Origin: Chara braunii
Lineage: Eukaryota > Streptophyta > Charophyceae > Charales > Characeae
Assembly: GCA_003427395.1 (NCBI GenBank)
Contig: BFEA01000907.1
Coordinates: forward strand, 159,783-181,234
DNA: 21,452 bases
Direction of reading: 5' to 3'
Position numbers and translations under genes: made by a program. Below, piece by piece: positions 1-8,552 of the stretch (within the stretch, counting starts at the first letter, position 1; each line of letters starts with the position of its first letter). Under the pieces are notes generated by a model. It was not told the origin of the DNA and did no database searches. It saw only the letters and a program-made list of their open reading frames with translations.

Positions 1-29
1 GTATCTGGTCTCAACCATAGACCAGATAC
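1..29. repeat. Perfect 11-bp inverted repeat (hairpin 1)
   Basis: The arms GTATCTGGTCT (1-11) and AGACCAGATAC (19-29) are exact reverse complements around a 7-nt loop. It lies 3' of the minus-strand Gag/GIY-YIG pseudogene, so it could be part of that element's 3' non-coding end. The window starts at its first base, so the repeat may extend further left. Its function is unknown. Confidence 0.85.
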
Positions 30-34
30 ATGTA

Positions 35-67
35 GGGGGTCCGGCGTTCTGGGAAAGCCGGACCCCC
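35..67. repeat. Perfect 11-bp GC-rich inverted repeat (hairpin 2)
   Basis: The arms GGGGGTCCGGC (35-45) and GCCGGACCCCC (57-67) are exact reverse complements with an 11-nt loop. Only 5 bases separate it from hairpin 1. The right arm contains GCCGGACCC, nine bases identical to the core of the motif copy at 19272-19296 in the LINE 3' UTR. That similarity is short and may be chance. Confidence 0.85.
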
Positions 68-121
68 AGGAGCAAAAAATTCCGACCGGATTTTGGCAAA
101 AAAAGTCAATTTTGATTTCGT

Positions 122-2061
122 TCAAAAAATATAATATGTCCGGTTTGACGAAATGACTGTTTTAGTACGTATTTTTTTCCAACCATCCGACCACTCCTGT
201 CCGGCTACGAATCTAATCGCTACTGGGCCATCACCCGTAGTATGTCTCTCATCTAACCAATTCATTAAAGACGTACGTTCCTCGTTCTTGGTGATAAAAC
301 TGACGACTGTCCGTTCGACTATAGCAGGTGCTCGTTTCTTCCTTTCTACCTGCCTTTGCGTCGTCGTGATCTGAAGCCCGCTCGTCCACCAGTTCCGAGC
401 GTATTGAGGCTCGGTGACAGATCCTGAATAAGATGTTTCTCGAAGTTGAAATCATCCTTCTCTATCGTGTGTCTGATAGGAATAATCACAAACTTCTCTA
501 TACTGAATGTTCTCATCCATCTGTATAACCGTGGTGTCTAACCCAAAGTCTTGGAATTTGTTGTCAGCAGATGTTGCCTCCATCGTTGCATAATCGGTCG
601 TGCAGTACATCCTACATACACCCGTTTGGACCACGGACTAGTGATCAGATACGTTCCACCAGTCTTGAGGTCCAGCGTGTCGTCCGAGAACTCCATCTTG
701 TCCAAAAACTTTCCAATCTATTTTACCTCACCTTTGAGTCCGAGTAGAATCATGGTAGTGGCAATGCGTCTCTCGACTTGTGCTGCTTGCTCGCCTGTAA
801 CACCACGCCCCCAGAGGTCTTCTCTCTCGGCCATGCACGTGCCCATGGTTATCTAGAGTTCATCGGCCGTCGGGGGAGTTGATTGTCAATCGGATGTTTG
901 CTCTTGTTCTTCTGGCGGTGTCGATCTTAGTGTCACTCTCGGTGTCCCTGGGATCTTTGCCTTCCCTCTCGTAGTGACCGTAGTCTTAACCGGTTCGGTT
1001 GGTGTCTTGTCGGCCTGCTCCATGTCTTCATCGATCTTCAGAGATCTTGTCTTCTTCATTAGTGGTGTCGAGAAGAAGCCGTCATAGGCTAACTCTGTCT
1101 GTCGCTTCACCAGTTTCATCACCATATCCTCCTTTCTTGTTGGTTTAATGCCATGTTTCTCACAGATCTCCTTGAGCTGTTAGACTTTCTTCCCCGAATA
1201 CTGCTTCATGACTGATAACGTGTAGTCGACGAGCTCTTCCTGAGAGCAGCTGGCTGAGATCCCTTTGTACCCCTTTTTGAGTGGTGTCTCAGGCTCCAGT
1301 CCTCTGTTCTTCGTAGGAGGTGTGGGAGTATCCGACTTCTTTGAACATTCGCCCCTCTCGTAAGTGTCCGTCGAGTTCTTCTTACTAGTCTTCTTCCGTA
1401 TCTGCCTCTTCTTAATCTTGGTCTTGCGCTTCTCTTCATGGAGTAGTCTCACTAGCCGTAGTGCCTCTTCTTCTGTATCCGATGAATCCTCTGTAGTGGA
1501 CGTAGTCTCCTCAGTATCAGATAGGGATGAAGAAGATTCCACGACCCTTGTCTTCATCTTCTTCTTCTTCGAAGATCTCTTCGTCTTCTCCTTTGCCTTT
1601 GTAACCGCCTTGCTCTTTGGTGAAATCTTAGGACTCGTAGCTTTGTGTTCCGCCTGGCTGACCACCTTCGCCTTCTCCATCGCCTGTTCTTGCTGTTTCT
1701 TCCATTTATCGGCAATTTTTGCTTGAAGTTGCAAGCGCATCTCCTCGGTTCTCCTGGCCATGTCGAGTTCCCATCTCTTCTCTTTTTCCTCCTTCGCAAG
1801 TCGTTTTTCTTCCTCTTCGTCACGCTTCCGTTTTTCTTCTCGTTCTTTCATCAAATCTCGGACAAAAATTTGTATCTCATCTTCTTGTTGTGCTGGTCTA
1901 CTCCTCTTAGTCCAGCAGTCACGTGCGATGTGTCCAGGTTTGCCGCATTCGTAGCAAACTGGACAGCTCGATCATCCTCCCCAACCTCCATTGTTACCGT
2001 TATTGTTATTATTATTGTTCCCATTATTCCCCATATTGCTACCACCCCCATTGCTATTCAT
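122..2061 (-). pseudogene. Retroelement Gag-like CCHC protein continuous with a GIY-YIG endonuclease, degenerate
   Basis: One minus-strand frame runs from ATG 2061-2059 to about 346. It then shifts frame between about 424 and 394 and stays open to a TGA at 124-122. Domains in order are: an Asn/Gly-rich start; a canonical CX2CX4HX4C zinc knuckle (1956-1915); a Lys/Glu-rich coiled-coil-like stretch (about 1870-1640); a Ser/Thr/Asp-rich low-complexity stretch; a SAP-like segment spanning 1200-1090; and a GIY-YIG nuclease (660-394). In-frame stops lie at 1974 (TGA), 1182 (TAA), 888 (TGA), 855 (TAG), 720 (TAG), 540 (TAG) and 348 (TAG). The shared frame across them shows that these pieces were once one protein. 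A zinc knuckle suggests nucleic-acid binding and GIY-YIG suggests DNA nicking, so I infer a retroelement protein. No reverse transcriptase is visible before the window edge. Chara-like Gag proteins look similar from memory. The frame after 394 is not recognised. Confidence 0.75.
394..660 (-). other. GIY-YIG nuclease domain (within the pseudogene)
   Basis: The signature residues are in order and well spaced. GTY lies at 657-649 (GIY position) and YVG at 618-610 (YIG position), eleven residues later. Then come Arg at 600-598, the QRWRQH segment with His at 573-571, the likely metal-binding Glu at 441-439 in FEKHL, and Asn at 405-403 in SLNTLG. One TAG (540-538) interrupts it between the His and Glu motifs. 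In this family such domains make single-strand nicks. In retroelements they are known from Penelope-like elements, including types with the nuclease ahead of the reverse transcriptase. Which element class this one belongs to cannot be decided here. Confidence 0.8.
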
Positions 2062-2933
2062 CTTGTCTCGTCTCCAAACTTAGGACAAAGACTAAAAATC
2101 TCTATTCCAGGAAACACTCGAACAGCGTCCTCGTCGCGATAATTCAGAAATCCCAAATATCGGCTATCTCTGCTACCTCCGTAACCCGTAGTCTCCGTCC
2201 TGGTCTCAGTAACCGTATTGCCCTTGCTATACGTGCGAGAATGTTCTGAAGCTGTCTGTATACTGCAATCCGTGTCCTAGCATTCGAAATACGTTGTGTT
2301 GTTTCGAATACCGGGTATATAGTCCTATGTACGTAGTTATCCAGAAAATTGACCGATCTACGCCTGATAGCTGTCGTAGTGTTTCTATTACTACAAATTC
2401 CTCCACACCTTGCACATGTTCTCGTCATCGTAGTTCTAGAAAGCCAAACTAATGACTATGATACTGGCACCAATACTTATCAAACCTAGTCCGCATAACA
2501 CCATGCTGAAACTCCTAATTGTCCTCATACTCTCCTCAACTTCAAAATCAAAATCACAGCCACCGTTAAGCTTAGAAAACCCCGGTTACTGTGTTCCCAG
2601 GAGTGGCAGACAGCGGCAACAGCCTGTCCGGGAGGGCACAGTAGCACAAAGAGTCATGAACATGTAGACTTAGAAAACAGAGTCAAGCTTTGAACAAACC
2701 CGTCGAAACGAGCTCAACCTTCAAGAAACATCAACAAAGTTTCACTCCCTACATGCCACGAACCCTTCACCACCATAGCCAAAATCACCCGCATAAACTC
2801 GACAACGCGGTCCTTCTACCGGTTTCACCCATCCGCAACGGAATCATCAGGAAGGTACGCCCTTCACGAGCGCTTCAGTCGAAAAGAGAGACCCGTGCCT
2901 TGTCCCTCGCGCTTTTTATCGTTACCCTTCGTA
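2062..2933. other. No recognisable gene; probable upstream flank of the Gag-like element
   Basis: This is about 870 bases without a recognisable gene. A 94-codon open stretch on the minus strand (2428-2144) and two short plus-strand ones (2452-2667, 2690-2944) have no recognisable domain, and I do not call them genes. The stretch holds an 8-bp inverted repeat, ATTCGAAA at 2282-2289 with TTTCGAAT at 2302-2309. The segment around 2543-2578 resembles 3193-3230 (both contain AAAATCACAGC after TCAAAAT), suggesting another small dispersed repeat. Confidence 0.4.
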
Positions 2934-2964
2934 AAATAAAATAAAACAAATAAAATAAAATAAA
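2934..2964. repeat. ATAAA-type simple repeat
   Basis: AT-rich runs of ATAAA with one ACAAA variant lie directly before the 106-bp tandem repeat. It could be a retroelement tail or a plain microsatellite; nothing decides between these. Confidence 0.7.
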
Positions 2965-2968
2965 CACC

Positions 2969-3178
2969 TAGTGTTCCGTACTAAGATCAAAACCCGACTT
3001 TCGTAGGAACCTCGTGTCCNCATGCGTCAGTCGCGGAAGTTCCTATCCTCAAAAGATAAAAGCACACTTCTACTTAGTGTTCCGTACCAAAATCAAAATT
3101 CCGACTCTTGTAGGAATCTCGTGTCCCCATGTGTCGGTCGCGGAAGTTCCTTGCCCCAAAATATAAAGGTGCACTTCT
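2969..3178. repeat. Two-copy tandem repeat, period 106 bp
   Basis: Copy 1 starts at 2969 and copy 2 at 3075. Both begin TAGTGTTCCGTAC and share the central blocks TCGTGTCC and CGGAAGTTCCT, ending in GCAC..CTTCT. The ambiguous base N at 3020 falls in copy 1 where copy 2 has C. A second N is at 3234. Divergence is modest, so the duplication is not very recent. Confidence 0.8.
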
Positions 3179-3600
3179 AAAAATGTGCCTCTGATCCTCA
3201 AAATAAAATCACAGCAAATCCTAAAAGCTAAAGNCGTAACCGTATCCGGGGCTACTGGCCAAAACATTGAGTTAAAAGACAGTGAACCAAAAAAACCGAA
3301 AGTACATAGGTGCTACGTCCGTCTGGATTCATCTACCAGTTCCCACCTTCGGCAGTTACAGCCTGAGCCGCGGGGAACTGATCATTGCTTCCGTACTTTT
3401 GTCCGAACGCCGCTGGTGGTCCGCGTCCCTTCGTAAGGATAAAATGAAAAAGTTCCCAAAAGACCCGGACCAGATGGTTTCCCGTAACTTTGGCTAATTT
3501 GGCCAAAGCCCCGAGAGAGATTAGCGTGGCCCCCACGCAAGGATGACACACATAAAACAGGAATCGTATAAACTTCTCAAGATGAGAAAAAAAGGATAAT
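3179..3600. other. No recognisable gene
   Basis: Short open stretches occur on both strands, but none shows domains or convincing composition. A 7-bp inverted repeat, CTTTGGC/GCCAAAG, lies near 3489-3510. One undetermined base is at 3234. Confidence 0.4.
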
Positions 3601-3601
3601 C

Positions 3602-3770
3602 TGCAGAATTCCCCCATATGTTGAGGTATATGCCAAAATGCCTCTCAAAGATGTGAATTGAGCAGAATGCCCCTCTGGGGAAAAAAAAAAATCTTTTGTG
3701 AAATACCCCTAGCCCCACATCTTTGCAAAATACCCCTACCATGAACTGTCCAATTTTGCAAAATGCCCTG
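3602..3770. repeat. Degenerate ~31-bp repeat around a GCAAAATACCCCT motif
   Basis: Six related motifs occur near 3602, 3632, 3663, 3700, 3726 and 3757. Their forms are GCAGAATTCCCCC, GCCAAAATGCCTCTC, GCAGAATGCCCCTC, TGAAATACCCCTA, GCAAAATACCCCTA and GCAAAATGCCCTGG. Spacings are about 26-37 bases, mostly near 31. The sequence between motifs is not well conserved. Confidence 0.65.
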
Positions 3771-3890
3771 GTCCAAACGGCGATGTCCAGATTGCAAATT
3801 TGTGCACCGACCTGACAAGGGCATAACACGAAGAATTCAGCCCAAAAGGGCGTCCCTCTCTACCCACATCTTTCAGGGGCATAGTAGCAT

Positions 3891-3923
3891 CTACTTTACA
3901 ATAGTTTTCCTACTTTACAATAG
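3891..3923. repeat. 14-bp direct repeat pair
   Basis: CTACTTTACAATAG occurs at 3891-3904 and again at 3910-3923. It lies just outside the A-tail of the inverted LINE fragment. It is too close-set to be that fragment's target-site duplication, and it looks like local slippage. Confidence 0.7.
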
Positions 3924-3948
3924 GCTGCCAATGTCAACTCTCTCCTTC

Positions 3949-4510
3949 ATTTTTATTTTTATTTTTTATTTTTATTTTTATTTTTTTTTCTTAAAGACGA
4001 TGCTCCAATCTATTCGTGGGGAGCAACACGGCTGGGAACCGGGCCCAGCGTCCCTTATCAGAATACAAAAAAAAGCTACCGGGGCCATTACCCGGCTTGA
4101 GCTAAGAACAATTGAAGAAAAAGGAAAAATCAGAAACCTTCAGAAAATGTATGTTGACAAGCCTCCTAACCTCGAATCAGGTAGGTGAAACCTATTCAGT
4201 CCACCTGCGATCGCCACCAGCATGACTGTTTTCAGCACGAATTGAAGCTCTTCCAGGCCTCATGCTCCCATCAGGCTAGGTTACAGAGTTGCACCACCTT
4301 GCTCAAGCATCGGCCAGCATTGCTTCAGTTACGACCCCCGATGACCACTGACACTGCCCCCGCCAACAGCCCCCCAGATCTCTACCAAGCCTCACGCCCC
4401 CACTAAGCTAGGTCACAGAGTTGCGCCACCTGGCTCCGGCTCCGGCCAGCGTCGCTCCAACATCGGTCATCGAAGGCCACCGAATTTTCAACCACCCTAC
4501 ACATTATTAA
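3949..4510 (-). mobile_element. 5'-truncated LINE 3' end, inverted relative to the main LINE
   Basis: Read on the minus strand, this ends in the 25-bp 3'-UTR motif (4054-4030), then CTCCCCACGAATAGATTGGAGC, with an AAAAAT-type tail at 3990-3949. The same terminal block is at 21397-21450 on the plus strand. Homology continues inward: GGGGCCATTACCCGGCTT at 4086-4103 matches the complement of about 21340-21357. Two units near 4243-4290 and 4380-4425 (AGGCCTCATGCTCCC; GCTAGGTTACAGAGTTGC) match the complement of the repeats at 20570-20770. It appears to have fewer of the 241-bp units than the main LINE. Its exact 5' boundary is unclear, and no target-site duplication was recognised. Confidence 0.75.
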
Positions 4511-5125
4511 AGATGACTTGCCAGATTTCACCTATTCCTACAACGTCCTCGAGGGGCGAACCAAATGGAATGACTAAAGAGAAAATTGATGGGTTGGAAG
4601 ATCAGAAATCTTCAAAAGAAAAAACACCCCTCCCTCCCCCTACCCCCTCAGCCCTATACTACCCCCGCCGGGGCGAGCGTCCCGCTCTCCCTCGGCCCCA
4701 ATATAGGACCAACCCCCTCCACCCCTGTCCCCGAGGACACGCAGTTCCCTCCTAAAACATGCCCTCGCCACCCCTTGCCCGTTTCTGCCTCCACTGAGGA
4801 TGATGTTGACCCCTCCCACCACCCCAGCCCCAGAAACAGGACAAACTCCCAACTCCGCTTCTACCATCTTCGAGACATTCACCCCCCTCCTTATGAATCC
4901 CCTGCAGGATAGCGCTCCCTATCCACCCCACTCTCCCAATTCTACCCTTCTAAAATAATTGATCCAGCCCTCAGGAATAAACTCGGAACTTTCTCTTGAA
5001 AATGACCCGTTGAAGAGGGTGCAGGGCAGCAGTAAAGCTTATTACAATTATTCCCCTTCCCCTTGCGCCCAATGAACAGATGACAACTCCCACCAATATG
5101 GAAAAAACTATCAAAATTTAAGTTG
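4511..5125. other. Pro-rich, C-rich stretch without a recognisable gene
   Basis: Between about 4620 and 4970 the plus strand is strongly C-rich, and its open stretches encode mostly Pro, Ser, Thr and Arg in more than one frame. That is what base composition alone would give. It may be an older part of the neighbouring truncated LINE, but no convincing match to the main LINE 3' UTR was seen. Confidence 0.4.
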
Positions 5126-5320
5126 TGATAGTGAAATTCAGAAACACTCAGGATTTGTTAAAGGGTATAGCCAAGGAACAAAACTGCGTAATTATCGTGA
5201 TGATTCCTATAGATATGCTATGATAGTGAAATTTAGAAACACTCAGGATTTATTAAAGGGTATAGCCAAGGAACCAAAAAATACTACGTAATTATCGTGA
5301 TGATTCCTACAGATATGCTA
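5126..5320. repeat. Tandem duplication, 95- and 100-bp units
   Basis: Unit 1 (5126-5220) and unit 2 (5221-5320) both start TGATAGTGAAATT and end GATATGCTA. They share TAGCCAAGGAAC and TAATTATCGTGATGATTCCTA. Unit 2 has about five extra bases in the A-rich middle and only a few substitutions, so the duplication is fairly young. Confidence 0.9.
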
Positions 5321-5428
5321 ACGATTCATAATAGATTGCTTGGTTTACTTGTTTTGCTTATATTAGGTTACGGTAGTCTTGTATATTTGAAGACTTAGTA
5401 TGAAAATACTCTGTTCTAGTCTAAGCGG

Positions 5429-5461
5429 AAAAAAAAAAAAGAATGAAGAGGTAACCTCTTC
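5429..5461. repeat. A12 run followed by an 8-bp inverted repeat
   Basis: A run of twelve A (5429-5440) is followed by GAAGAGGT (5445-5452), one base, and ACCTCTTC (5454-5461), an exact inverted repeat. The A-run may be the tail of an older retroposon ending here. The hairpin's role is unknown. Confidence 0.6.
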
Positions 5462-5474
5462 AAATTGATTTCAC

Positions 5475-5913
5475 GACCAGTGTCCTAACTCAGTTCGTAA
5501 GGCACACAAGTGGCATTCAGGAGGTTGTGGGTTCAATCCCCATTGGCCTCATGTAGCTTCCTGGGCAATTTTGGGGCCCACCACCTAGAGATAGGTCGTT
5601 GGTCCCCCCGACTGGCATTGAGAAGAGACTGGTGATTTTCGTAGGGGGAGGGGACCGGAGGGGAGGCACAGCGACTGGCCACTGGCCCATCGAAGAAGCT
5701 TGGTCCTGATGCTACCGGCTGACCCCTGGCCGGTATCGCCCACCTCCTGAAGCAGGTATCACACCTGCTGGTGGGTGCAGCTCCCGCATGTTTCCTGATT
5801 GAGTACGGTTATGGCTGCAATGGGGTTCCCCGTAATAATATGGTAATACTGTAGTGATAATGAAAGAGGCCTGAAAGGCCGGCCTGTCCAAATTTGACGG
5901 GGGAGAAAAAAAA
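5475..5913 (+). mobile_element. tRNA-derived SINE
   Basis: The head (5475-5551) folds like a tRNA. Its acceptor arms GACCAGT/ATTGGCC pair at most positions. A D-arm with a weak A box lies at 5486-5502. A T-arm GTGGG-TTCAATC-CCCAT carries a good B box, GGTTCAATCCC (5530-5540). The anticodon arm is degenerate, so this is not a functional tRNA gene. The unrelated GC-rich body continues to an A-run at 5906-5913. A tRNA-like internal RNA polymerase III promoter, a body and an A-tail at about 440 bp are the family's usual layout. The partner LINE is unknown. No clean target-site duplication was found, although GATTT occurs on both sides. Confidence 0.75.
5486..5540 (+). promoter_or_regulatory. Internal pol III promoter (A and B boxes) of the SINE
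   Basis: The A-box-like sequence TAACTCAGTTCGTAAGG (5486-5502) matches the consensus only partly. The B box GGTTCAATCCC (5530-5540) fits GGTTCRANTCC well. The spacing is normal for a tRNA-derived promoter. Confidence 0.6.
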
Positions 5914-6924
5914 GGAATAGATTTAGTGCTTAGTAGACGTTGTGCCGGAATGTCTTAAATAGTGGTTTGTTTGCTCTGGATTTTTTCTTGTTGAGTTTTG
6001 TAGGTTGCTCTGTGGTGACAGGTCCCTTTGGATCCTGTACAAAGTGAAACTGGGTAAGGCTCCGGGACGGTTCTTCTTTGTGTTCTGGGTAGACTGTGAG
6101 GACCTTGACCTCAACTGTTCTTTGGTAATATTAGCCTTGGGCACTGGACCCGTTTGTAAATTAAAAGAAAAGAAGAAGAAAAAATGGTCTAAATTTGTAA
6201 CACCAAAAACAGAAGATGGTCTAAATTGGAACAATATAGCGAACGGTGGTCGCAGATTAGCGCTAATGTTAGCGCTAATCCCGTTTGCGTCCTGACCGTG
6301 CTTCTGCCAATACGAGGATGACGACCTAATCTTTCACTGGGGTGCAAGCGACACGACCAAGGTTTTCATGCTATTTAGTTGTGGGTTGCACTCTCGTCAT
6401 CGTCATGATGGTGCTTCCATCCGTGAGTAACGCATGGATGAGTGTTCCGTTCTCTGCTATCCTTTCACATTGTTATACCCTACGTGACTTTGGATGAAGC
6501 TGGCGTATTTTCTGGCCACATGCAGCAGAATTTTATGTAGAGTCTGGCAGTGGTCATGATGCCAGGCTTCAGAAACAACCTTGGACTCATCATTCCTATT
6601 GCATAAGAGAGTACTTTAGGATGCCAGCAGTGAAGGCAGCAGTGCTCGCGGAAGCAGTGTGAGAGCTTGCAACGGCAGTGGGACTACTGTTGATACTCGC
6701 AAGGGCAGGATATGTCATGAAGACCAAGAAGTTAATAAGGGTATGAAACCAGTCATAGTAATAGCCTAGATCCACTTGTTTCCGCGTTCGGCTGGAAAGC
6801 TCTGTACTCTGCCACAATACCTTTTGGTTGTTCCTACCTGTTGATTTTCGCAGAACTAAGGAATAGGTTAGAGTCTTTGTTGTTGTTGATTTCTACTTAC
6901 TGCATCCAGCCGTTACTGGGGTTA
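5914..6924. other. No recognisable gene
   Basis: This is about 1 kb with only short open stretches, for example minus-strand 6817-6596 and plus-strand 6005-6295, none with a recognisable domain. The one striking element is the palindrome at 6255-6280, listed separately. Confidence 0.4.
6255..6280. repeat. 26-bp perfect palindrome with 2-nt centre
   Basis: The arm GATTAGCGCTAA (6255-6266), spacer TG, and arm TTAGCGCTAATC (6269-6280) match exactly. Each arm itself contains the self-complementary TTAGCGCTAA or its near form, so the element is also a direct repeat with a 12-13-bp period. It could form a cruciform or bind a dimeric protein, but no coding context supports either. Confidence 0.9.
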
Positions 6925-7089
6925 GAATTTTTTTTATTTTTATTTTTATTTTTTTTTTGGAAAAGGCCCTTGCGATATCTCTCTATCGTGTCGGTGGTAA
7001 GAGAACCGTCGGAATTGAGGGCTTATTTGTCGGGCTGCTCCATCTATTGGTGGGGAGCGGCACCTGCTGAAAACCAGGTACAGCGTCCC
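6925..7089 (-). mobile_element. Second inverted LINE 3'-end fragment, variant terminus
   Basis: On the minus strand the 25-bp motif (7089-7065) is followed by CGCTCCCCACCAATAGATGGAGCAG, as in the main LINE. It then has about 75 extra bases before an A-rich tail with AAAAAT units (about 6960-6928). The motif has one stem mismatch. Upstream in element sense (above 7089) no clear homology to the main LINE was seen. Either the copy is very short or it belongs to a different subfamily. Confidence 0.65.
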
Positions 7090-7983
7090 ATTGATACATC
7101 GTATAGTACTGACATTGACGTTTGTTGTTTCCTGGGGTTGTGATTATTATTGACTCATCCTGGGGCTCCATCGTACCATGGAGCTGCGAGTATCACCTTT
7201 CCCATTCTAGGAGCACCCTTATCTTTTATTCATTTTCTTCAATATGCTCATGACTAGTTACCCCATCAATTGTTTACTCTGTTTTGATGCATATGTTTGG
7301 TCTCTCCATGGAATTTGACTCGGCACTTCTTGCTGCATATTGTGTATCTGGTTGTAATGAAGGCTGGTTTTACAAACCTTCTACCTCGGAAAACTATTGA
7401 TGATTATGCAGGGGCGCTGCTGAATTACTGTGCACTGTAGATTTTCTGTTGAGCATTGGTAATACCAACTCTTGGTACCTACAGTTCTGGCCCTCTATCC
7501 GTATCTAGTCATAGTTCCAAGGATAGTTTTTCATTTCAGCAGTGACGAGTTGCTAGATTGCCTGTTGAGCTTCGGTAACTATTTGCTGTTTGTTTTCGAT
7601 GTATTTGTCGGTAAGTAAGGCCGAATTCATCAAGCTTCTGCTACTACTCTTGTAGGATTTGTATGAGGGTGGGCGTCATAACAGGTAGCATCTCTTGATT
7701 GGTTAGATATTGGTAGCATTTAGGTGCAAATCTTACATCCGGACCATCCCTCTCTTTGTTGGATTGACTCTTTCAAGCCTTGGGTCTCGCCGATGAGTGA
7801 ATTTAGGGTAGTGCATCTGCCCGCATCTTCAGGACAGGCCGTACTGAAGGCTGAGTTATCTGTTAGTCAATGACTCGTCATATCAGCACTTCTCATCACT
7901 CTCTGAACTGCCGTGTTGGTGGTTAGTCTGTTGGATTGAACCTCTTCTGGAAAACACTTTCTCTGTCCCCTACTTGTGACTTA
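7090..7983. other. No recognisable gene
   Basis: No convincing open reading frame is present. There is a small inverted repeat GCTCCAT/ATGGAGC at 7165-7184, and two loosely similar stretches containing TGTTGAGC near 7447 and 7562. It may be old retroelement 3' sequence. Confidence 0.4.
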
Positions 7984-8552
7984 GCATCTACAGGCAGTGG
8001 CACTATGGAGGCAGTGTGAGTGTCACCGTTAGTGGTGGGAGCGCTATAAGCTTGTAGTCAGTAGAAGGGCGACTAGGAAGCAAACTTGAACTGTATCCAT
8101 GGTGATCCTCTTCATTGATTGTTGCTCTTGTTCAGGATCCAAGGATGCGAAGTGGGAAACCGGTCTAGGCGGTTCAGGCTTCCTTCAGGTGGAATTCCAT
8201 TTCACAATAAAAATTGTTTTTCAGAAAGTATTTTGCTGCTAAGTAGTACACTTGGTTGGTTTAGTCTTCTAGTGGTCATATTTTAGGGTTTTACTTTTGT
8301 TGGGTTGAAAATTTTCCTCTCTTCTTGGAAACACGTTACCCATCTTCCATTCATGATGACTATGGTGTTGTAAGGCAACACCGCGTCTACAGGCAGCGGC
8401 ACAACGGAGGCCGTGTGAGTGCTGCGGTTAGTGGTGGGAATGCTATTAGCTTGTATACAGCTTAAGAGTAGCTAGGAAGCAAACTTCGACTGTATCCATG
8501 GCGATCCTTTTGTCAATTATTGCTTTATTTAGGATCGAAGGGTACATGGTGG
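7984..8552. repeat. ~170-bp direct repeat pair, 399 bp apart
   Basis: Copy 1 (about 7984-8156) and copy 2 (about 8383-8552) share the blocks TCTACAGGCAG, GTTAGTGGTGGGA, AGGAAGCAAACTT and CTGTATCCATGG, followed by GATCC and AGGATC. Copy 2 begins at the C of TCTACAGG at 8386 against 7987. The ~225 bases between the copies are unique. It could be two solo ends of one element or an old segmental duplication. Confidence 0.8.

Noticed and set aside
2452-2667. Plus-strand short protein with a hydrophobic N-terminus that resembles a signal peptide
   Set aside because: It is only 71 codons, lacks any domain, and lies in repeat-rich flank. The hydrophobic run is likely chance.
5475-5551. A functional tRNA gene
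   Set aside because: The anticodon arm does not pair properly, the acceptor stem has mismatches, and a long body with an A-tail follows. It is a SINE head.
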